Positions 42,066 to 53,624 are shown, counted from the stretch's first letter. The stretch is DNA of 64,000 bases from Ryuthela nishihirai (GCA_038380435.1 JAWZYU010000025.1:44772691-44836690); one strand, 5' to 3'. Notes: generated from the letters alone by a model not told the origin. Numbers and translations are program-made.

Positions 42066-43640
42066 GGGGGGGGGGGGGTGAGATATCGAAATTTTCCAAC
42101 TCGAAAATCAAATTTTGCCAACTCACAATATAATGTCTCTGTCAGCTTCATACCTAGATTTTCGCTCCGTGTGGGGGAGGGGGTGGGAGGATTTTTACAA
42201 CTCCTGCATTTTGCCAACTAGCCATATTTTTACAGAATTAATCCCAATATTAACATCTCGCCTGAATTGTAGCAAGCCAGTCCGAATTTTTCCAACTCCC
42301 CTTGATTTGCCATTTGGCCAATTTTGCTTAATTACGCATAACCAATCCCAATCTTTACATCTCTCCTAAAGTTGCCAGATCACTTCAAATTTTTCAAATT
42401 CCCCAAGATTTTGCCAAGTTGTCTACATTTGGCCAACTCTTTATTTTCGTAAAACTAATCCCAATTTTCACAACTCGCCTATATTTTTCCAACTGGATTC
42501 GAATTTTGCCAACTACCCTAGATTTTTTCAACTCCCCACGATTTTGCCAAGAGTTCTTGATTTTTCCAACTCTCTTAATTTAATTTCATAAAACCAATCC
42601 CAATTTTCACAATTCACCTTCATTTTGCCAACTCTCTTAGATTTTTCCAAGAAAACAATCCCATTTTTACATCTCCTGAATTTGCCAAGTCACTGCAAAT
42701 ATTTTAAATTCTCAAAAATTTTGCCAAGTTTTCTCGATTTTGCCAACTGTCCTTAATTTCGCAAACCCATTCCCAATTATCACAACTCTCCCATATTTTA
42801 CCAAGTGGATTCGAATGTTGCCAAATGCCCTAGATTTTGCTAAGTTGCCTCGATTTGTCCAACTGTCCTTAATATCACAAACCCAATCCATATTATCACA
42901 ACTCTCCCGGATTTGAATTTTGCCAACTCGCCGTAATTTTACAGAAAACATCGCAATTTTTACATCTTCCCTGAATTTGCAAAGTCACTTCGAATTTTAT
43001 CAACTCTCCTTAATTGCACAAGAAAGATAGAATTTTCATGTCACCTGCACTTTACCAAGTGGTTTCCAATTTTGCCAACGCCCTAGATTTTGCCTCGATT
43101 TTACCACCTCTCCTTAATTTCGCAAAAACAATCCCAATTTTTGCATCTCTCCTGAATTTGCTAAATCATTTCAAAATTTTCAAACTCCCCAAAAATTTGA
43201 CAAATTTTCTAGATTTTTTCAACTCTACTTTCATAAAAAAAAATCCAATTTTCACAACTCGCCCGTATTTTACCAAGTGGATTCAAATTTTGCCAAGTTT
43301 CCTCGATTTTGCTAACTCGCCACAATTTTAGAGAAAACCCAATTTTTATATCACCTGATTTTTGCGGAGTCACTCTGAATTTTGCCAACTCTCCTAGATT
43401 TTGCGAAGTTGCCTCGATTTTGCTAACGCCATAATTTTACAGAAAAAAAAATCCCAATTTTTACATCTCACGTGATTTTTGTAGTCACTCTGAATTTTGC
43501 CAACTGCCCCTAGATATTGCGAAGTTTCCTCTGTTTTGCAAACTCGCCATAATTTTACTGGACCCCCCCCCCAATTTTTGCAGGGTCACTCAGCATTTTG
43601 CCAATTCCCCAAAGATTTTTCAACTCGGGTTGATTGCTTT
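42066..43640. repeat. Degenerate satellite with ATTTTGCCAACTC core and roughly 110-bp periodicity
   Basis: The whole interval consists of variants of a 16-18 bp phrase (GATTTTGCCAACTCNCC and relatives such as GATTTTGCCAAGTTGCC). The landmark CCCAATTTTTACATC recurs near 42347, 42659, 42951, 43132, 43338 and 43454, alternating in part with a variant CCCAATTTTCACAACTCGCC near 42459, 42771, 43027 and 43245, giving blocks of 105-115 bp and an approximate two-block higher-order unit. G and C runs lie at its edges (42066, 43562). No coding. Confidence 0.8.
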
Positions 43641-44165
43641 TGTAAGATTCATTGTCTAATTGCCAACTCCTAGCAGACCTTGGAACCTTAAGTTCATCTG
43701 AAAGAGGTACAAGATGCATAGAAGACTGAACATTTGGATATATAAGTTTTTATTTTTAGTCAAAAAGCCACTTATATTGATAATGGAGAAATAGACGTAT
43801 GTGTAATCACAGCCCTTTAGCTAACCAGTAATAGACGTATGTAATATGATTTACATAGCCCTTGTGAGAACTAACCAGTGAGATTTCAATTACAACAAGG
43901 CAAGTGTGAAGCCCATAATTTGATTGCCCATCTTTCATCTGAAGAAACTGATCGTAATATTTTTTAACAAGTATGCTATTCAGCTTATGTGTGTTTTGTG
44001 GGGTATTTTAATGGCTTTGGTAGTCAACTGGCTCCTAAATCCACTGCACACCAATTCTAACATGGTCCTGTTTGACGTTGTCTACCCACCGCATCCTAGA
44101 TCTCCCCCTCTTTCTGAAGCCTTTAGGCACACTGTTCATAACCTTATTCTTTAATCTCTAATTAC

Positions 44166-44387
44166 ACTGGCAACAAATTTTCATAAAAGTCATGCCTCTG
44201 AGATAAAAGTAAACATTTCTTAAAGATTTCAAGGTACTGAACATGAATATGACAATGAAAATGCGAAATTGGCTATGATTTCCGAGAAATCCGCAATAGT
44301 TTCTTATATAATAGAGTAATATGTACATATGACATGTATCGGTAAAACACCGCTTCTACTTCCGACATCGCTTGTACAGCTGCTCAG
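44166..44387 (-). pseudogene. Cys-rich multi-copy ORF family copy 2, 3' flank part left of the hAT insertion
   Basis: GGCAACAAATTTTCATAAAA through TTGTACAGCTGCTCAG matches 1144-1364 of copy 1 almost base by base. The match resumes at 48171 after the inserted element. Confidence 0.85.
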
Positions 44388-47300
44388 CAGGGCCGTGCGG
44401 TAGATTTTCTCATTATGATGCAAGTCTTCGAAATGCCGCCCCTTAAATGTTTTTTCTTTAAAATAACCAATTGTGATTTAAAAAAAACTGCACAAAATGT
44501 ACGAATACTATTTTTAATTTGAAAATATAAACTACTTTAAAATAATAACTACAACAATCTACTACAGTTTTACCCTTCTAATTTTAACTTTAGCAAATTC
44601 GTTAATTAGGGATGTGTAGTCTAGAGTGGCAGCCAATGTAGATTAAATAGAAATTAATGACAGATTTCTAAGTTTTGTTTGGCTTATTGAACTTCTTAAG
44701 TAGTGTTTTATTAATTTTAATTTGGAAAAACTTCTTTCCCCACTAGCTACAGAGACAGGGAGTATTAATAAAATTCTCAGAGCTACAACAGTATTCGGAT
44801 ACAAAGTAATTAAGTTATTTTGGCACAAATAATTTAAAACATCCAAAGGTTTCATAGAATATGGTAGCATTCGGGATACATCACGTAATTCTTCTTGAAG
44901 ATCATTTGCATTTATATCTGATTCATTTTCGACCGAAAGTATTGACTGGAGACTGGTACAATAATTTTCTAGCGTTTTGTCATCTATATCCTTGATTTTT
45001 AAAATGTCATATAAAAACTGAAAATTTTTGCTATGGGTTTCCAGAAGCGTGAATCGTTCATTCAGAGAATTAAGGGTAATGTCCAGAATATAATTGAAAA
45101 AGTTCATTTTAAATTTATTCTCCTCTGTTAAGGGTTGAACGACAGTTTCTTCGTAGTCAAATTGACGCTTATTCCTTCTGGCTCTAACTTCCGTTTCGGC
45201 AGGAAATTTTGAACTGCATTCAAGATTCTCTGCAATCTCATTAGCAGCAATTTTCATCTAATCATATCCGAATTGTCTATAACTTTTCACTTTTTGTATG
45301 GTTTCTGATAACATCCTTACACAATCTGACAAATTTATAGTTACAGATTGCAATAGCTTCGAGACTGAATTTATTTCAAATAAAATATCATACCAAAGTA
45401 TTACACCGCATATAAACTTGTAATTTTTAATATTTTTCGTTAACCCTCTTGCTTTAACTTTAGTTTCTGCATCTCTGTTGATGTCTTCTATTATTTGGAA
45501 TAATGCATCATAGATTTCGCAAAGTTGAAATCGTAAAGGTTTTAACGCATCTACTGTGCTTGACCACCTAGTAGCACTCAATGGTTTTAGAGTTAATTGG
45601 GAAACATATTTTTTTAGCACTTCCCAACGCTTTGAAGAACCAGAAAAAAAAAGCGTAAAGTTCTTGAACAATAGAAAAAAAAGCTGTTGTTTCTGTAGAA
45701 GAAGACGCTGCATCATTCACAACTAGGTTTAAAGAATGACATGCGCAGGGCAGATAAAATGCCCTTGAATATTTTTCAAGTATTCTATTTTGTACACCCT
45801 TTCTTACTCCTTTCATATTAGCTCCGTTGTCATAGCGTTGTCCTCTAAGCAACTTTAACTCAAAACCTAACTTTTCCAAATGTGTCAGAATAAGTTCTAC
45901 CAAACCCTCTCCGGTTGAATCACTAGCTTCAAAAAACCAGTAAAGAATTTCAATTTCATATTTATTTTTGAATGGAGTTTAAAACGACAACTCTTATTGT
46001 TAATGAGAGCTGTTCAATATGACTTACGTCTGGGGTACAATCGGCGATTATTGAAAAATATTTAGCGATTTTTGTTATTTCGACAATTTTGCTTAAAATT
46101 ACATTTCCCATCAAATTTATCAATTCATCTTGTATATTATTGCTTAGATAAGTCACAGACCGTTTATCAGACGCGTTGAACTCTCCTGATATGTTCTTCC
46201 ATAACTGGATCAAACTCAGAAAGCAATTCTACCAACTTGAGGAAATTTCCGTTATTAGGCCGAAACAAATGTTCAGCTATTCCTCGAAAAGCTAAGCATT
46301 GTGAGGCCAATAGTCTAATTATTGACATAATTCTTTTTAGAACTCCTCTCCAATGCTGAATTTCCATATCCATAATTCGTTGATATTCAGCGTCAATAGT
46401 TTTTTTCTGCTTTAATCGAATGTCCAATTCTTTTCATGCTCTAAAAGCATTTCTGTGATTTACAGACTTTTCGTGCATTGTGAGGGCTCTTATAAGATTT
46501 CCCCAGTGAGAATAACCTTTTTTGGGTCAGTCATTAATAGCAGACGAATTATCAAATAATATACAACAAAAGCAAAAAACGGCATCATTTGTAACAGAGT
46601 AAATCAACCAACTTCTCTCAACGACTTCACTATTGCTCAACACTTTCAAATAATGCAAGGGCGAAAATCTACGCTTTCCTTTATTAATAAGAAACTCGAA
46701 TTCTTTAATTTGATGTGGACCCCTCTCAACCAGTATTTAACGAGTTTCAGATGACATGCAGAAAGCATTCCATAATGCAGGATCAGAAGGAATTTCGTTT
46801 AATATCTGCTGGCTGCTACTGCTACCCGGCTCTTGAACTTCTGATGGTGTTATTTTTTGGCTCTCTTCAACAACTTCTGGAAGTGATTGGGGCGGCACTG
46901 AGTTTTTATTTGGCAAATCCAAAGCAGTTGCTGTTGATGTGGATGTGGACGGCTCATCTAAACAGGACTTTTGTGATAAGAATTCCTTCATAACATAGCT
47001 TAGCTTTCTTCCTTGTTCCTCTTTCTTTAAGCGTTTCTTTTTATATTGACTTCCAGACAATTTTTTCCTTTTCTGTTCCATACTGTAATAAAAATATTAA
47101 ATAAAAATTCACAGTCCTTCGCAAAGATGTAACCAGGGGGGGGGGGGGGAAGAGGGGTCATTGAAAATGATTAAATATTATGATGCTTACATGCTATTAA
47201 AGTAGGGTAGATAAAATAACGATAGAAATGAGTTGCAAAGCTAGTAAGATTTGTAGGTAACAGAACATAATAAATAAATAACGAATATCTGTCAAATTGA

Positions 47301-48170
47301 CAGCTAGCAGCCGTTTTGACATATGCCTTTCTTTAACTTATTGTATTGTCTCCACTTCAACGTATATGAATTTGGTAAAAATAGAGCAATAAATAACCAA
47401 CGCAAAAGTAGGCAAATGCAAATATTTCCTAAGCAACTCTCTCTCTATCACACACAGAATGCAAAAGTAGCCCAATATTACCTAAATAACTGTCTATCAC
47501 ACAGAGGCACACGTTCCACACCTGAGATATACCCAGTCCATGCAAATGCTACTTTTTAATTCGAGTCCCTATTGTCATAACGTAATCATTTTCAATGATA
47601 ATAAGTAACTACAATTGCTGTAAAAGACAATAATTCTCTTACCTGATCTACTTTTTAAACACAAAAACTGAATTAGTATAAATGCACAAATATTATACTG
47701 ATACAGATATATTATATATCTGATTTACTGATTTAAATACAGCACAGCCACTTGCCACTTCTCATGACAAAGTAACATTAAAATCAAATATTGTCAATAA
47801 TTGTAAGCTCAAAGCAGAGCTATCAACACGTAACACGTGCTATTGTCTTTTGTGATAATTGCCGCCTCAGCTTTTAGGAGCGGCCGCGCGGTATATTACA
47901 AACAAAAATAATAGCTTCGCGCTGTCAGATCAAAAGTCTTTCGGCGAGCGCTCGTCAAATGCACCTGCACCAGAAACCGAGATCAAAGGGTACCGAAAGC
48001 GCTTAGGCAGAGGCGTACGATAAATCGTATACATCAATATCGGAATAACATAGACCAATATAGAAAATCGTTGCGGTTCAAATTGTATTTTGATTTCGCT
48101 GCTTATGCCGCCCCCTTACGGTGCCGCCTGATGCGGCCGCCTCTCTGTATCATAGCACGGCACGGCCCTG
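44388..48170 (-). mobile_element. hAT transposon, structurally complete, 3783 bp
   Basis: Terminal inverted repeats CAGGGCCGTGC at 44388-44398 and, inverted, at 48160-48170. The 8-bp direct repeat CTGCTCAG flanks it (44380-44387 and 48171-48178). Both are hallmarks of hAT. The paralogous locus at 1351-1370 shows the empty site (TTGCTCAG once). A transposase-derived region on the minus strand fills the middle; the right 1 kb (47090-48170) is non-coding, with GC-rich CpG-containing sequence near 47880-48150, probably the 5' regulatory end. Confidence 0.95.
44643..47081 (-). pseudogene. hAT transposase (ZMYM1-like, TTF zinc finger, DUF4371 and hAT dimerisation), decayed
   Basis: The frame starts at ATG 47081 with a basic head (MEQKRKKLSGSQYKKKRLKK) and a Ser/Glu-rich linker. 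Next is a zinc-finger-like RSWLIYSVTNDAVFCFCCIL block (about 46610-46560), then YQRIMDMEIQHWRGVLKRIM, ASQCLAFRG, a catalytic-core part with RGQRYDNGANMKG and LPCACHSLNLVVND, SATRWSSTVDALKP, and the C-terminal dimerisation motif VASGERSFSKLKLIKHYLRS. About 813 codons would be full length. Breaks include stops near 46737 and 46433 and the TAG at 45258-45260, and frame changes near 46195, 45965 and in a T run near 45650. Dead, but recently so. Confidence 0.88.
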
Positions 48171-49955
48171 CTGCTCAGGATCATCTCTGGCGAGCGTCCA
48201 ACAGTAGTCAGCCAACATTAAAGTGGACCAGTTTCCCCGGTATCATTTCTCCACCGTTGCAATGTCCTGGTGAGAACGTTCACCGTGCTCATCACTAACC
48301 ATGCCGCAGTTGTTACGGAAGAAATCTAAGTGGGAATGGAGAAAGTGGATCTTTAAGGACATATTGCAGCCAAGTTTGTGATACAAAGACATGTCCTTAA
48401 CCAGTTTCTTGTAGTTGTCTGCCCTGACATTCCCAAGGAATTTAGTTGACACCAGACAAAATGTGTCTCGAGCCTTTTTCTTATCACCCTAAAGAGGTTG
48501 TCGAACATCTGTTCTCTAAACAGCTCGTGGATCTGAGGACCCACAAAAATCCCCTCTTTAATTTTCGCTTTGCTGAGTCGAGGGAATTTGTCAGCCAAGT
48601 ACTTGAAAGCTGATGCAGTCTGGTACATGGCGTTTACGAAGTTTTTCATCACACTGAGTTTGATGTGTAGGGACGGTAGCAGTATTTTGTGCGTTTCTGC
48701 CAGTGCTGGTGTTCCACATTCTTCTCTCTGACCTTCAGAGATTTCCTCTGAGGCCAGTTTCTCTTCACATAGTGCAAAGTCTTTGCTCGGCTGTCCCATT
48801 CAAATAAGAAACAGCAGTACTTCGTATGTCCCAGCTGCAGACCCATCAACAGAGTCACTACCTACAAGTCACAACAGAGATGGCAGCTATACTTGTTGTA
48901 TTGAAGACAGTTCAATAGCTGTTTTAGGTTGTCATAGATTTGTTTCATGCAGAACAAGCTGTCCGACCAGAATGAATGGAAGTCAGTTTCCATTATGCAG
49001 CAACACCGCCTTGAGACTCAATTTCGAGGAGTCTATGAATAGTTGCCATTCTTGAGGGTCATGTTTGATTCCGATGGCATTCATCAGGCCATATGCATCG
49101 GAGCAGAACACAAGGTCATCTTCCTTTCTGAAGTAAGGTGCAAACTGCTCATAATGAGTTCAAAACGAAGTCACTCGGACATTTTCATTGAGAAGATTCC
49201 ATTGTTTAAGTCGATCCAAGTAACTCTGGCCTTGGACAGCTCCAGATTGCGAACAAGATCGTTTATTTTATCTTTGGTGATAATGTGTGGTGCAGATGAT
49301 GCACTGTGGCAGACTTATGGATCATCATTAGACACTGAAGGCTGTGGAGAACCCGATGTCAGTTTGCCTTCTTTCTCATCATTTGAATTGCTGGAAAATA
49401 CTTTTGAAAGTTCGGGAACGAGAAGGCCTTCGCCATTCTGGACTGGTCGGAGAGCAGTCGGAGAGCAGATTGTATATTTGGGTACGCTATTGTCTACTTC
49501 TTTTTTCTTGTGATGCCTCCAGAAACAGGTGGAACCATGCAGAAGTAGCAGTCATTTGCGTGATTGCTTGGCTCTCTCCAAACCATAGGAACAGCAAACA
49601 GCATTGCCACTTTTTTGCCTTTCAGCCACTTCGTGAGATTTCTTGCACATGTACTGCAACATATGTATGGGGCCCAGGCCTTGTGTTGGTCCCCGATCTT
49701 GCATCCAAAATAAAATTCATAGCCGCTTTCTATTGGAGAATCATCCTTTTCTGGCTTGCAAACGTCACTTCCCCACAAATGTATCTGCACTATTAAGACA
49801 GTTATGAGGCATCACTACTACTGGATTAAAACTGCAAGGATTACTTGTGTTGTACTTATGACTCGGGTGTAAATGGGAGTTGCTCAAAAGACTTGCTCAC
49901 CCTACGAGACGTTGCTTACAACTAACGAATGCATCATCTTTTGTCCGTGATCGTG
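48171..49955 (-). pseudogene. Cys-rich multi-copy ORF family copy 2, main part
   Basis: The minus strand starts with CKIGDQHKAWAPYICCSTCA, NLTKWLKGKKVAMLFAVPMV, WREPSNHANDCYFC (49790-49494), then acidic and LSKAKIKEG blocks as in copy 1, including the IDSSKLSLKAVLLHNGN-like segment missing from copy 1 (49040-48960), CCFLFEWDSRAKTLHYVKRN, LLPSLHIKLSVMKNFVNAMY, and a C-terminal LKIHFLHSHLDFFRNNCG with SDEHGERSHQDIA near 48300. The ordered Cys/His pairs suggest a metal-binding N-terminus; the function of the family is unknown. Frameshifts occur between blocks. It was a single roughly 2-kb unit with 44166-44387 before the hAT insertion. Confidence 0.8.
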
Positions 49956-49956
49956 A

Positions 49957-50077
49957 AGGCCATCCAGCTTTAAAGAACACGCTGGATGGCCTTGACGGGG
50001 GCTACCATCTGTCTCCAGGCAAAGCTTTTTAATCGGACAGAAGGCTACCATCATCCCCCCCCCCCCCCCCCCCCCCC
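49957..50077. repeat. SINE-B scrap and C23 homopolymer
   Basis: GAACACGCTGGATGGCCTTG and GGCTACCATCTGTCTCC are a 70-bp piece of the SINE-B body, preceded by a short inverted scrap (AAGGCCATCCAGC), so the region folds back on itself. A run of 23 C follows at 50055-50077. Confidence 0.7.
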
Positions 50078-50258
50078 GCCGCAGCGCATGCTGTGGAATC
50101 ATCCTGATTAATGTTTCCCTGGGCCTGAGATGCATTCGTGCTTTTAACCTGTTCTGTGCCAAAATCTCAGCACCAGTGGAGGAACAATACTACACTATTT
50201 GAGTGGAAGCAGTGGCACGTTTTTCGCGATTTTTTTTCTCCCCGTGTATTAGCTTTAA

Positions 50259-50479
50259 GCCGTCCCGTGGCCGAGTGGTTAGTGCGCTTGGCTACTGATC
50301 TTAGGGACCTGGGTTCGAATCCTGGGTAAGGGATAGATATATATATATATATCGTTCTTCTGCTGAGTTCCTGCCATCCTCACAGACCTTCTACTATGGC
50401 ATATAAACTGACAGGCTTCTGTCAGACCTCTGTGACAAGCAGCTGCTTGGGGGGGGGGGGGGTATTTATTTTATTTTTG
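50259..50479 (+). repeat. SINE-A copy with 10-bp TSD
   Basis: CGTGGCCGAGTGGTTAGTGC (A box), GGTTCGAATCC (B box), an (AT)n expansion near 50336-50352, CTACTATGGCATATAAACTG, then AAGCAGCTGCTTG followed by a G run and a T-rich tail. TTAGCTTTAA at 50249-50258 is repeated at 50480-50489. Confidence 0.88.
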
Positions 50480-50633
50480 TTAGCTTTAATCATTCTGGTT
50501 TTTTACTGAAAGAATATATTCAGCTGTTTTACCGTTTTTTTTTTCAAAATGGTGTAGCTTATGGTTATTTTAATAATTGGTTGTAATAGTTATGGAATTT
50601 CTTTTCCAAGAGAACGACGGTAAGGGAAGGCGC

Positions 50634-50683
50634 AAGGATATATATACGACGTCACGTCGTCATGACGTCGTATATATATCCTT
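50634..50683. repeat. Perfect 21-bp inverted repeat with 8-nt spacer
   Basis: AAGGATATATATACGACGTC plus A at 50634-50654 is the exact reverse complement of 50663-50683; the spacer is CGTCGTCA. CGACGTC and TGACGTC contain CRE-like (TGACGTCA) half sites. There is no gene directly next to it. Confidence 0.85.
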
Positions 50684-50758
50684 GTTCCCTCCTAGTTCCT
50701 ATCCTTGCTCCCTCACCCCTTCCCTCATAGCTTCGGGGCACGGGGTTCTGAAAATTAG

Positions 50759-51138
50759 GTTGTTTTACCTCTGGGCAGCACTTTTTTGCACACCATGGGC
50801 TAAATGGCCAGGTCACATTGACCCCGAAGGCTCAGAAAAGGTTGGGGGAGGGGACCCACTGGAACAGCTGTTGGGAGACAGATGGTAGCCTCCCGTCAAG
50901 GCCATCTAGCGTGTTCTTTAACGTGCACAGGGTATGGCTCTCCCGCACACGGGGCCACGGCTTAACGTCCCATCCGACGGACGGCGGCCTTTTCAAGCCC
51001 ATCGGTGTCCCCTACTGACCGTGGGCAGGGCGGGGAATTTTGCGGAGATAAATCTCAACGCTGACCCAGCTGGGACTCGAACCTGGGAACTACAGATTAC
51101 GAGCCTGGCGCGCTACCGACTGAGCCACCCCCGCCCCA
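50759..51138 (-). repeat. SINE-B copy, full length
   Basis: The minus strand begins GGGGCGGGGGTGGCTCAGTC and carries TCCCAGGTTCGAGTCCCAGC (B box), GAGATTTATCTCCGC, GGATGGGACGTTAAGCCGTG, and the CAGAGGTAAAACAACC end. It is one of the youngest-looking copies in the window. Confidence 0.9.
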
Positions 51139-51711
51139 AATCTTCCTGGGAAACAACTGCATGATTCGATACTTTCCTCGTAGAGGCAGGTCAGTGAGGC
51201 CCCAACGACTTATAAATTAAAAAATTAAGAAAAAAATATAAAAAACACTACCTTAATCTGTGAAATTAATGATCCATAAAGGATGCTTAAATGAAATCTA
51301 CAAAACAAAGCATATTTGTCTAAATCTATGAAATTAATAAATCTTAAACTAATTTAAAGAACAATAAATAATCATAAAAAATAATCGTAAATTTAAATTA
51401 AAGAACGATAGAGTTTCAAGTCCGGAGGAGTAGATTTGGAACACGTTCTACGTCATTAAAAAATGATTCCCAAGATTCTCTGGCTTTCTTAGGAAAAAAC
51501 AAATCTTCGAGAAAGGATTAAAGAATTTGAGATAAGCCTCAGACTAAACAAATTAAGAAGCTTGCCAATACAGACTTAGTAAATGGTGCAACAACAGATT
51601 TTTAAGAATGTCTTCGTCTTAGCCACTCATACTTCAAGCTATCTTCAAGAGAAAATCTGTTTATTTTAATTAACGAAAACTATTCTTGTATTACTGAAAT
51701 ACCCTAACCAA
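51139..51711. other. Intergenic sequence, nothing recognised
   Basis: Two near repeats CTGTGAAATTAATGATC (51259) and CTATGAAATTAATAAATC (51324) hint at a local duplication. No gene signal. Confidence 0.3.
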
Positions 51712-51906
51712 TGGCTCTCCCGCATATGGGGCCACGGCTTTACATTCCGTCCAATGAACGGTAGCTTTTCCAAGTCCATCGGTGTCCCCTACTGACCAAG
51801 GTGAGAGTTTTGAAGAGATAAATATCAATACTGCCTAAATGGGACTCGAACCTAAGTACTGCAGAATATGAGCCTGATGCGCTACCAATCTAACCATCTC
51901 CTCTCC
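51712..51906 (-). repeat. SINE-B head, truncated
   Basis: GGCTCTCCCGCATATGGGGC, CATCGGTGTCCCCTACTGAC, AATGGGACTCGAACC (inverted B box) and GAGCCTGATGCGCTACC give the tRNA-like head and about half the body; the 3' half is missing. Confidence 0.8.
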
Positions 51907-52212
51907 AATCTTTGAAGTGTCCAACGATTTTTAATAATATAGTGGATATTTGCATAACTTTTTGAATGCTTAAACGTTTGTATTCTAAATGGTGTCAGAA
52001 ATTCGGAATATCTTAGTACCTCTGACTTCTTCTGTCGTCTGTCTATTGGGATCTTTCAGAATGTCCCTCTAGTCCGATCGCAATACGCGAACGAGTGAAA
52101 GAGTGTTTTAACCAACTTTGAGGATTTTGTGGCAGTTGCGGGGACTCAACCCTGAGGCTCCTCCCAAATAAATGTTTGACTCTAGTCTTTGGTAAAACAA
52201 TAATAAAAAAAA

Positions 52213-52312
52213 TAAATACCCCCTCAAGCAGCTGCTTGCCACAGAGGTCTGACAGGAGCCTGTCAGTTTATATGCCATAGTAGAAGGTCTGTGAGGATGG
52301 CAGGACCTCAGC
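52213..52312 (-). repeat. SINE-A 3' part
   Basis: AATACCCCCTCAAGCAGCTG through GGATGGCAGGACCTCAGCA. The tRNA-like head is missing. It begins within a dozen bases of the minus-strand poly(A) signal at 52324-52329. Confidence 0.8.
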
Positions 52313-52323
52313 AATAACAATCC

Positions 52324-52329
52324 TTTATT
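52324..52329 (-). terminator. Poly(A) signal, minus strand
   Basis: AATAAA on the minus strand (TTTATT on plus), about 280 bases after the stop codon of the putative exon at 52608-52714. Confidence 0.4.
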
Positions 52330-52607
52330 GACATGAATAACAGTGACTGGTGAGGAAAAACATACATACTCATAACTCATTTGCTATGAATTATAATACC
52401 AGCTTACTGTCCCCGTTCAGCTGTTTCTCGAGAGCCCAAGTACCGTTAGTCCTAGTCTTCCTTTACTTTCACGAACTTTACAATTTTGTTTCTTCACACG
52501 CTCCACTTTCGACCAGCTCTCCCCTCTTCTCTTCGTCGTTGCCAACACTCTCCTCCTTTCTCCGCCTCTTCGGCCATGTGGCAAGGTCGCTGACCCCCGC
52601 CCCAGGG

Positions 52608-52714
52608 TCACTTGTCAGCGGACACCGCAATGGGCGACTCTCCTCTCATCGACACTGCTACATCCATTAACATTCCAGTTGCTGCAACGGAGGCCTCCCA
52701 CATCGCAGATGCCT
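52608..52714 (-). CDS. Putative terminal coding exon of an unidentified minus-strand gene
   Basis: On the minus strand a good acceptor (TTTGGTATTTCACCACAG) is followed by an open frame of 34 codons, beginning ASAMWEASVAATGMLMDVAV and ending AVSADK and TGA at 52610-52608, then about 280 bases of 3' UTR and AATAAA. The region is richer in GC and CpG than the surrounding introns. I do not recognise the peptide; no upstream exon could be assigned with confidence. It could also be the 3' end of an LTR element or a chance frame. Confidence 0.3.
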
Positions 52715-52744
52715 CTGTGGTGAAATACCAAATAATGTACAAAG

Positions 52745-53615
52745 CAAAGAAAAAAAATGTTTCAAAAGGCCTCTAGCCTGACAACCTCTGATTAATTTTC
52801 TGCATCCGGGATTATTATCTTAAATGTATCTGAGTTTTCCATCTTTTTAAAACCTGGTCACCCGAGATAGAAATGAAGATGAAACGAAACAGGACAGATT
52901 TTTTTTTTGTTTTTTGAATTATGCTTCAACTCTAACTGATGATCCTTTTTCCACCAACTCATTCGTGACAATGGCTAGAAAGTCGTTTAGAAAATCTTTT
53001 AACTGTCTGGTTTAGATAATTACCAGTATATTGTAAAGGTAATTTCACTGAGTAAGAATCTCCCCTTCCCCCTAATTGAATGTTTTTCCTCTTATATCAT
53101 ATTCTTCATTGAAATCTTTTACACGGTTGTTGTTTAATGTTTTAGGATATAATTTATACCTTAAAACACAAGTTTGACACTTCCTACACAAAAATATTTC
53201 TGTTAAGAACGTATCGTCTATGTTTACATGCATTCTTATGAAAATATTTTCTATTCTGTGCTACTTTTTTTATTTATCGCGGTGTTTTACTGGAATTAGA
53301 AAAGTGGATACATTTCTTAAAAGATTACCTTCAGACTTGCAAAATTATTTCGTAGTTACCTTTGATTTAATTTGCATTTTAAGAACGAATTAATTTAGTT
53401 AGATTTATGAAAATGAAGGTCAAATAGTGAAGTAAATAAAAATGAAATGCTTTTAATAACCAGATTCTGCTCTGTAAGCCCTTCGGTTTCCCAACAGAAG
53501 TTTCCCAACAGAAGAAACATTACCAGTCTTCTGTTAGGTACTAACAGCCTACTTAGTACTTTCACGAGAAGGCGGGGTAGGACATTAGATTGCTAAAATA
53601 GGGCGCTGCTCTTTT
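52745..53615. other. Intergenic or intronic sequence, nothing recognised
   Basis: AT-rich DNA; CAACAGAAG phrases near 53494-53510 are locally duplicated (TTTCCCAACAGAAG twice). No gene signal. Confidence 0.3.
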
Positions 53616-53624
53616 CCTATTAAA

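Noticed and set aside
43014..43331. 105-codon frame in the 42-43.6 kb region
   Set aside because: It lies wholly in the degenerate satellite and shows the periodic composition of the repeat.
44643..47081. Intact hAT transposase gene
   Set aside because: Three or more nonsense codons and several frameshifts are visible.
50818..51164. Recurring short frames MALPHTGPRLNVPSDGRRPF and relatives at 50934, 53562 and 54614
   Set aside because: They all fall inside SINE-B copies and recur only because the SINE recurs.
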